NCBI GenBank assembly: GCA_015061765.1
Contig: SUVZ01000230.1
Span: forward strand, 1-6,326
DNA length: 6,326 bases
From: Lentisphaerota bacterium
GTDB taxonomy: Bacteria; Verrucomicrobiota; Kiritimatiellia; RFP12; UBA1067
Direction of reading: 5' to 3'
Part shown: positions 4,181-6,326 of the stretch, one piece after another
Position numbering within the stretch: the stretch's first letter is position 1
Layout: the number at the start of each line of letters is the position of its first letter
Program-made: the position numbers and the translations under genes
Notes under the pieces: generated by a model
The model's database searches: none
What the model saw: the letters and a program-made list of their open reading frames with translations, nothing else
Told to the model about the DNA's origin: nothing

Positions 4181-6326
4181 AATCTCTATCGTTTCTCGCG
4201 TTTCTCCCAATCCTCTCGCTTTCCGCATTTGCAGGAGAAGCCCTTTCCGACATCCAGTCTCGCATAGACGCAGCGGCGAAGTCCGGCGGCGGGCGCGTGA
4301 CGGTTCCTGCAGGCGAATGGAAGACCGGTCCGCTCAGGCTCGCCAGCGGAATCGAGCTTCACCTTGAGAGTGGCGCAAGGCTCGTATTCCCGGATGACCC
4401 CGATCTGTATCCGATGCAGGAGGTTGCGTTCGAAGGGCAGGTGCGCCGCCGTCACCAGCCGCTTGTGAGCGCCGTCGGCGCGACGAACGTTTCCGTGACG
4501 GGGCGCGGCACCTTCGAGGCGAAGGTGGAATACTGGCATTCGCCGGGATTCAAGACGAGGGGACGTCCGCAGTTCTTCCACTTCGGCAACTGTCGCCATG
4601 TGGTTTTGGACGGATTCCGCATCCGCAATTCGCCGAACTGGACGATCCACATGTTCTGCACCGACGACGTGACGATCCGCAATCTGGACGTCCGTTGCGA
4701 GGGCCCGAACACGGACGGGATCGACCTTGAGTCCGTGCAGGGCGCGCTGATCGAGAACTGCCGGCTCGACCAGGGCGATGACGGCTTCTGCATGAAGAGC
4801 GGGAGAAACCATGAGGGGCGTCTCAGGGCAAGGCCCACGCGCGACGTGACGATTCGCAATTGCACGGTCGTCAACGGGCATACGCTGCTTGGAATCGGCA
4901 GCGAGCTTTCCGGCGGCATCGAGAACATCCGGCTTGAGGACTGCACCGTGGAGGGCGAGGTCTGGCGCGTGCTTTTCATAAAGACGAACCCCGCGCGTGG
5001 CGGATACGTGCGCAACGTCACTGTCCGGAACGTGAAGGCCGCGCGCGCGAAGTGCTCGATCTTCGAGATCATGCCCGACTACCAGTGGAAGACGCGCGAC
5101 AGTCTTGCGAATCCCGAGATCGTGCGCACGCCGATTGAAGGGGTGACGGTCGAGAATGTCGTCTGCAGCGAGGGATGGTATGCCTACGAGCTTCGCGGCG
5201 ATCCGGAGCTGCCGCCGCGCAACATAACGATCCGCAGCTGCGAGATGAAGCTTTCGTCAAGGGGTGAACCTGTCGCCACCGATATTGACGGACTGAAGGT
5301 CGAAGGGCTTCGCGCACCCCTGGAACCGTTTTCCGTCTGGTGCGACGACCCCGACTCGCTGTACAAGTGCGGACAGAAGGCCGTGTTCAACGTCCATTCT
5401 TCGTTGACGTCGGGCGTCGCCCACGTCAGGCTCGACAACTTCGGCACGAAGGTGCTGCAGGAGTTCGACGTGAACCTTGCGGAAAGGAGGGCATTCACCG
5501 TAGATGGAACGCGTGACGTGCCGGGATTCCTGCTGCTGACGGTGACGTGCGGCAAGACCATGAAGCGCTGGGGCGCCGCTTTCTCGCCGGAGAAGATCAC
5601 GGCGGGCGCGGAACGCCCTGCGGATTTCGAGTCGTTCTGGCGCGAGGCGATCGCGCGCTACGACAGGGAGGTGCCGGAGGACATCCAGCTTGAAAGGCTG
5701 GATTCCATCTCGACGAATGGCTGCGACGTGTACATGGTTTCGTTGAGCGGTCCGAGAGGAGGGCGGCTGTATGGCTTCCTGAAGGAGCCTTCCGATCGGG
5801 CGCGCGGACCGTTCCCGGCGCGGGTCCATGTTCCCGGCGCGGGGCCGTCCGTAGGTGGACCGTCATGCGGCGATGAGAACATGGTCGGCCTTACGATGAA
5901 CGTGCATGGATATCGTCCGGTTGTCGGCGCGGCAAAGCGCGGCAAGGAGCACAATGCGCTTCAGGCGGAGGAGGACGGGCGGCTTCAGGGACTGTACCCG
6001 GTGGCGAAGAATCCCCGCTATACGGTTTCCGGCATTGCGGCAAGCCGGGAGGAGTATTTCTACTACGGGCCGATCCTGGCGATCAACCGCGTTGTCAACT
6101 GGTTGAGGCGACGCCCTGAGGTGAATGCTGCCGACGTCACGTACCGGGGCGGTAGCCAGGGCGGTGGGATGGGGCTTGCACTGGTTGCGCTGAACGGGGG
6201 CTTCCGCGATGCGGCCCTATGCGTGCCGGCGATCACCGCGCATCTCTGTCATCTGATCGACGGACGCGAGGCGGGCTGGCCCAGGCTTGTGGAGGCGCAG
6301 CTGCCGGAGAACACCGAGTCGGCGAA
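4177..6326 (+). CDS. Secreted GH28 polygalacturonase-CE7 esterase fusion (partial)
   Basis: The frame is open for 716 codons and is cut by the window end. Residues 1-19 are a signal peptide (MKSLSFLAFLPILSLSAFA). Residues about 22-380 are a GH28 right-handed beta-helix: the entry DIQSRIDAAAKSGGGRVTVPAG, then the catalytic motifs NTDGID (178-183, D180), GDDGF (200-204, D201 and D202) and GH at 234-235 within NGHTLLGIGSE, and FIKTNPARGG (267-276) in place of the usual RIK. Residues about 395-470 are an Ig-like strand domain ending in DVPGFLLLTV. From about 471 (FSPEKI, RPADFESFW) comes a CE7/acetylxylan-esterase-type alpha/beta hydrolase with NVHGYRP and the nucleophile S660 in GGSQGGGM; its Asp and His would lie beyond the window. 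GH28 enzymes hydrolyse galacturonan or rhamnogalacturonan linkages, and CE7-type enzymes remove acetyl esters, so the pair suits acetylated pectin in the periplasm or outside the cell. The ATG overlaps the previous stop (ATGA) and has no clear ribosome site. The exact substrate is not determinable here. Confidence 0.92.
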   Translation, partial: MKSLSFLAFLPILSLSAFAGEALSDIQSRIDAAAKSGGGRVTVPAGEWKTGPLRLASGIELHLESGARLVFPDDPDLYPMQEVAFEGQVRRRHQPLVSAVGATNVSVTGRGTFEAKVEYWHSPGFKTRGRPQFFHFGNCRHVVLDGFRIRNSPNWTIHMFCTDDVTIRNLDVRCEGPNTDGIDLESVQGALIENCRLDQGDDGFCMKSGRNHEGRLRARPTRDVTIRNCTVVNGHTLLGIGSELSGGIENIRLEDCTVEGEVWRVLFIKTNPARGGYVRNVTVRNVKAARAKCSIFEIMPDYQWKTRDSLANPEIVRTPIEGVTVENVVCSEGWYAYELRGDPELPPRNITIRSCEMKLSSRGEPVATDIDGLKVEGLRAPLEPFSVWCDDPDSLYKCGQKAVFNVHSSLTSGVAHVRLDNFGTKVLQEFDVNLAERRAFTVDGTRDVPGFLLLTVTCGKTMKRWGAAFSPEKITAGAERPADFESFWREAIARYDREVPEDIQLERLDSISTNGCDVYMVSLSGPRGGRLYGFLKEPSDRARGPFPARVHVPGAGPSVGGPSCGDENMVGLTMNVHGYRPVVGAAKRGKEHNALQAEEDGRLQGLYPVAKNPRYTVSGIAASREEYFYYGPILAINRVVNWLRRRPEVNAADVTYRGGSQGGGMGLALVALNGGFRDAALCVPAITAHLCHLIDGREAGWPRLVEAQLPENTESA

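Noticed and set aside
4186..4881. Minus-strand 231-residue ORF opposite the GH28 domain
   Set aside because: High-GC antisense shadow; the plus-strand frame carries the catalytic motifs NTDGID and GDDGF over the same bases.
4452..5954. Several minus-strand ORFs opposite the GH28-CE7 gene
   Set aside because: All lie inside the continuous plus-strand enzyme frame, overlap one another, and encode low-complexity Arg/Ser/Pro sequence without motifs.
1..6326. CRISPR array, tRNA, rRNA, insertion sequence or transposase
   Set aside because: I saw no regularly spaced repeats with unique spacers, no tRNA-like cloverleaf, no rRNA sequence, and no transposase or paired IS ends.

Overview
The window looks like chromosome from a GC-rich, plant-polysaccharide-degrading bacterium, most likely of the PVC group (a gut-type Kiritimatiellota/Verrucomicrobiota/Lentisphaerota relative). 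This placement is inferred from protein style: a membrane histidine kinase whose ectodomain is a row of small beta-rich (OB-fold-like) modules ending in a PPWWTP-type juxtamembrane segment, a secreted protein with a DYLVNN-type motif, and a large polysaccharide-degrading fusion enzyme. No rRNA or other phylogenetic marker is present, so it is moderately supported at best.

Layout: (1) positions 2-328 hold the 3' end of an unrecognised plus-strand gene. (2) Positions 329-599 are intergenic, with a short 8-bp tandem G-rich repeat and a weak hairpin. (3) Positions 600-3307 (minus strand) are a two-gene operon: a HisKA_3-type sensor kinase followed by a NarL/LuxR-type response regulator, joined by a 4-bp ATGA overlap. 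(4) Positions 3308-3492 are a divergent intergenic region with a candidate extended -10 promoter in each direction and, between them, a striking inverted repeat with an 11-bp perfect core. (5) Positions 3493-4180 are visibly AT-richer and hold two small overlapping ORFs: a signal-peptide protein that looks like the N-terminus of a larger surface protein, and a LamG/concanavalin-like C-terminal fragment. One or both may be gene remnants. (6) From 4177 to the window end, opened by a second ATGA overlap, runs a secreted enzyme fusing a GH28 polygalacturonase-type beta-helix to an Ig-like linker and a CE7-type acetyl esterase. It is cut by the window end before the esterase's Asp and His.

How they may work together: the divergent arrangement suggests that the two-component system senses an extracytoplasmic or periplasmic ligand and controls the adjacent pectin-degradation genes, perhaps through the inverted repeat. 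The enzyme would cleave galacturonan-like backbones and remove acetyl groups with one polypeptide. The regulatory link is inference only. The most notable items are the GH28-CE7 fusion, the modular sensor ectodomain and the inverted repeat between the divergent promoters.
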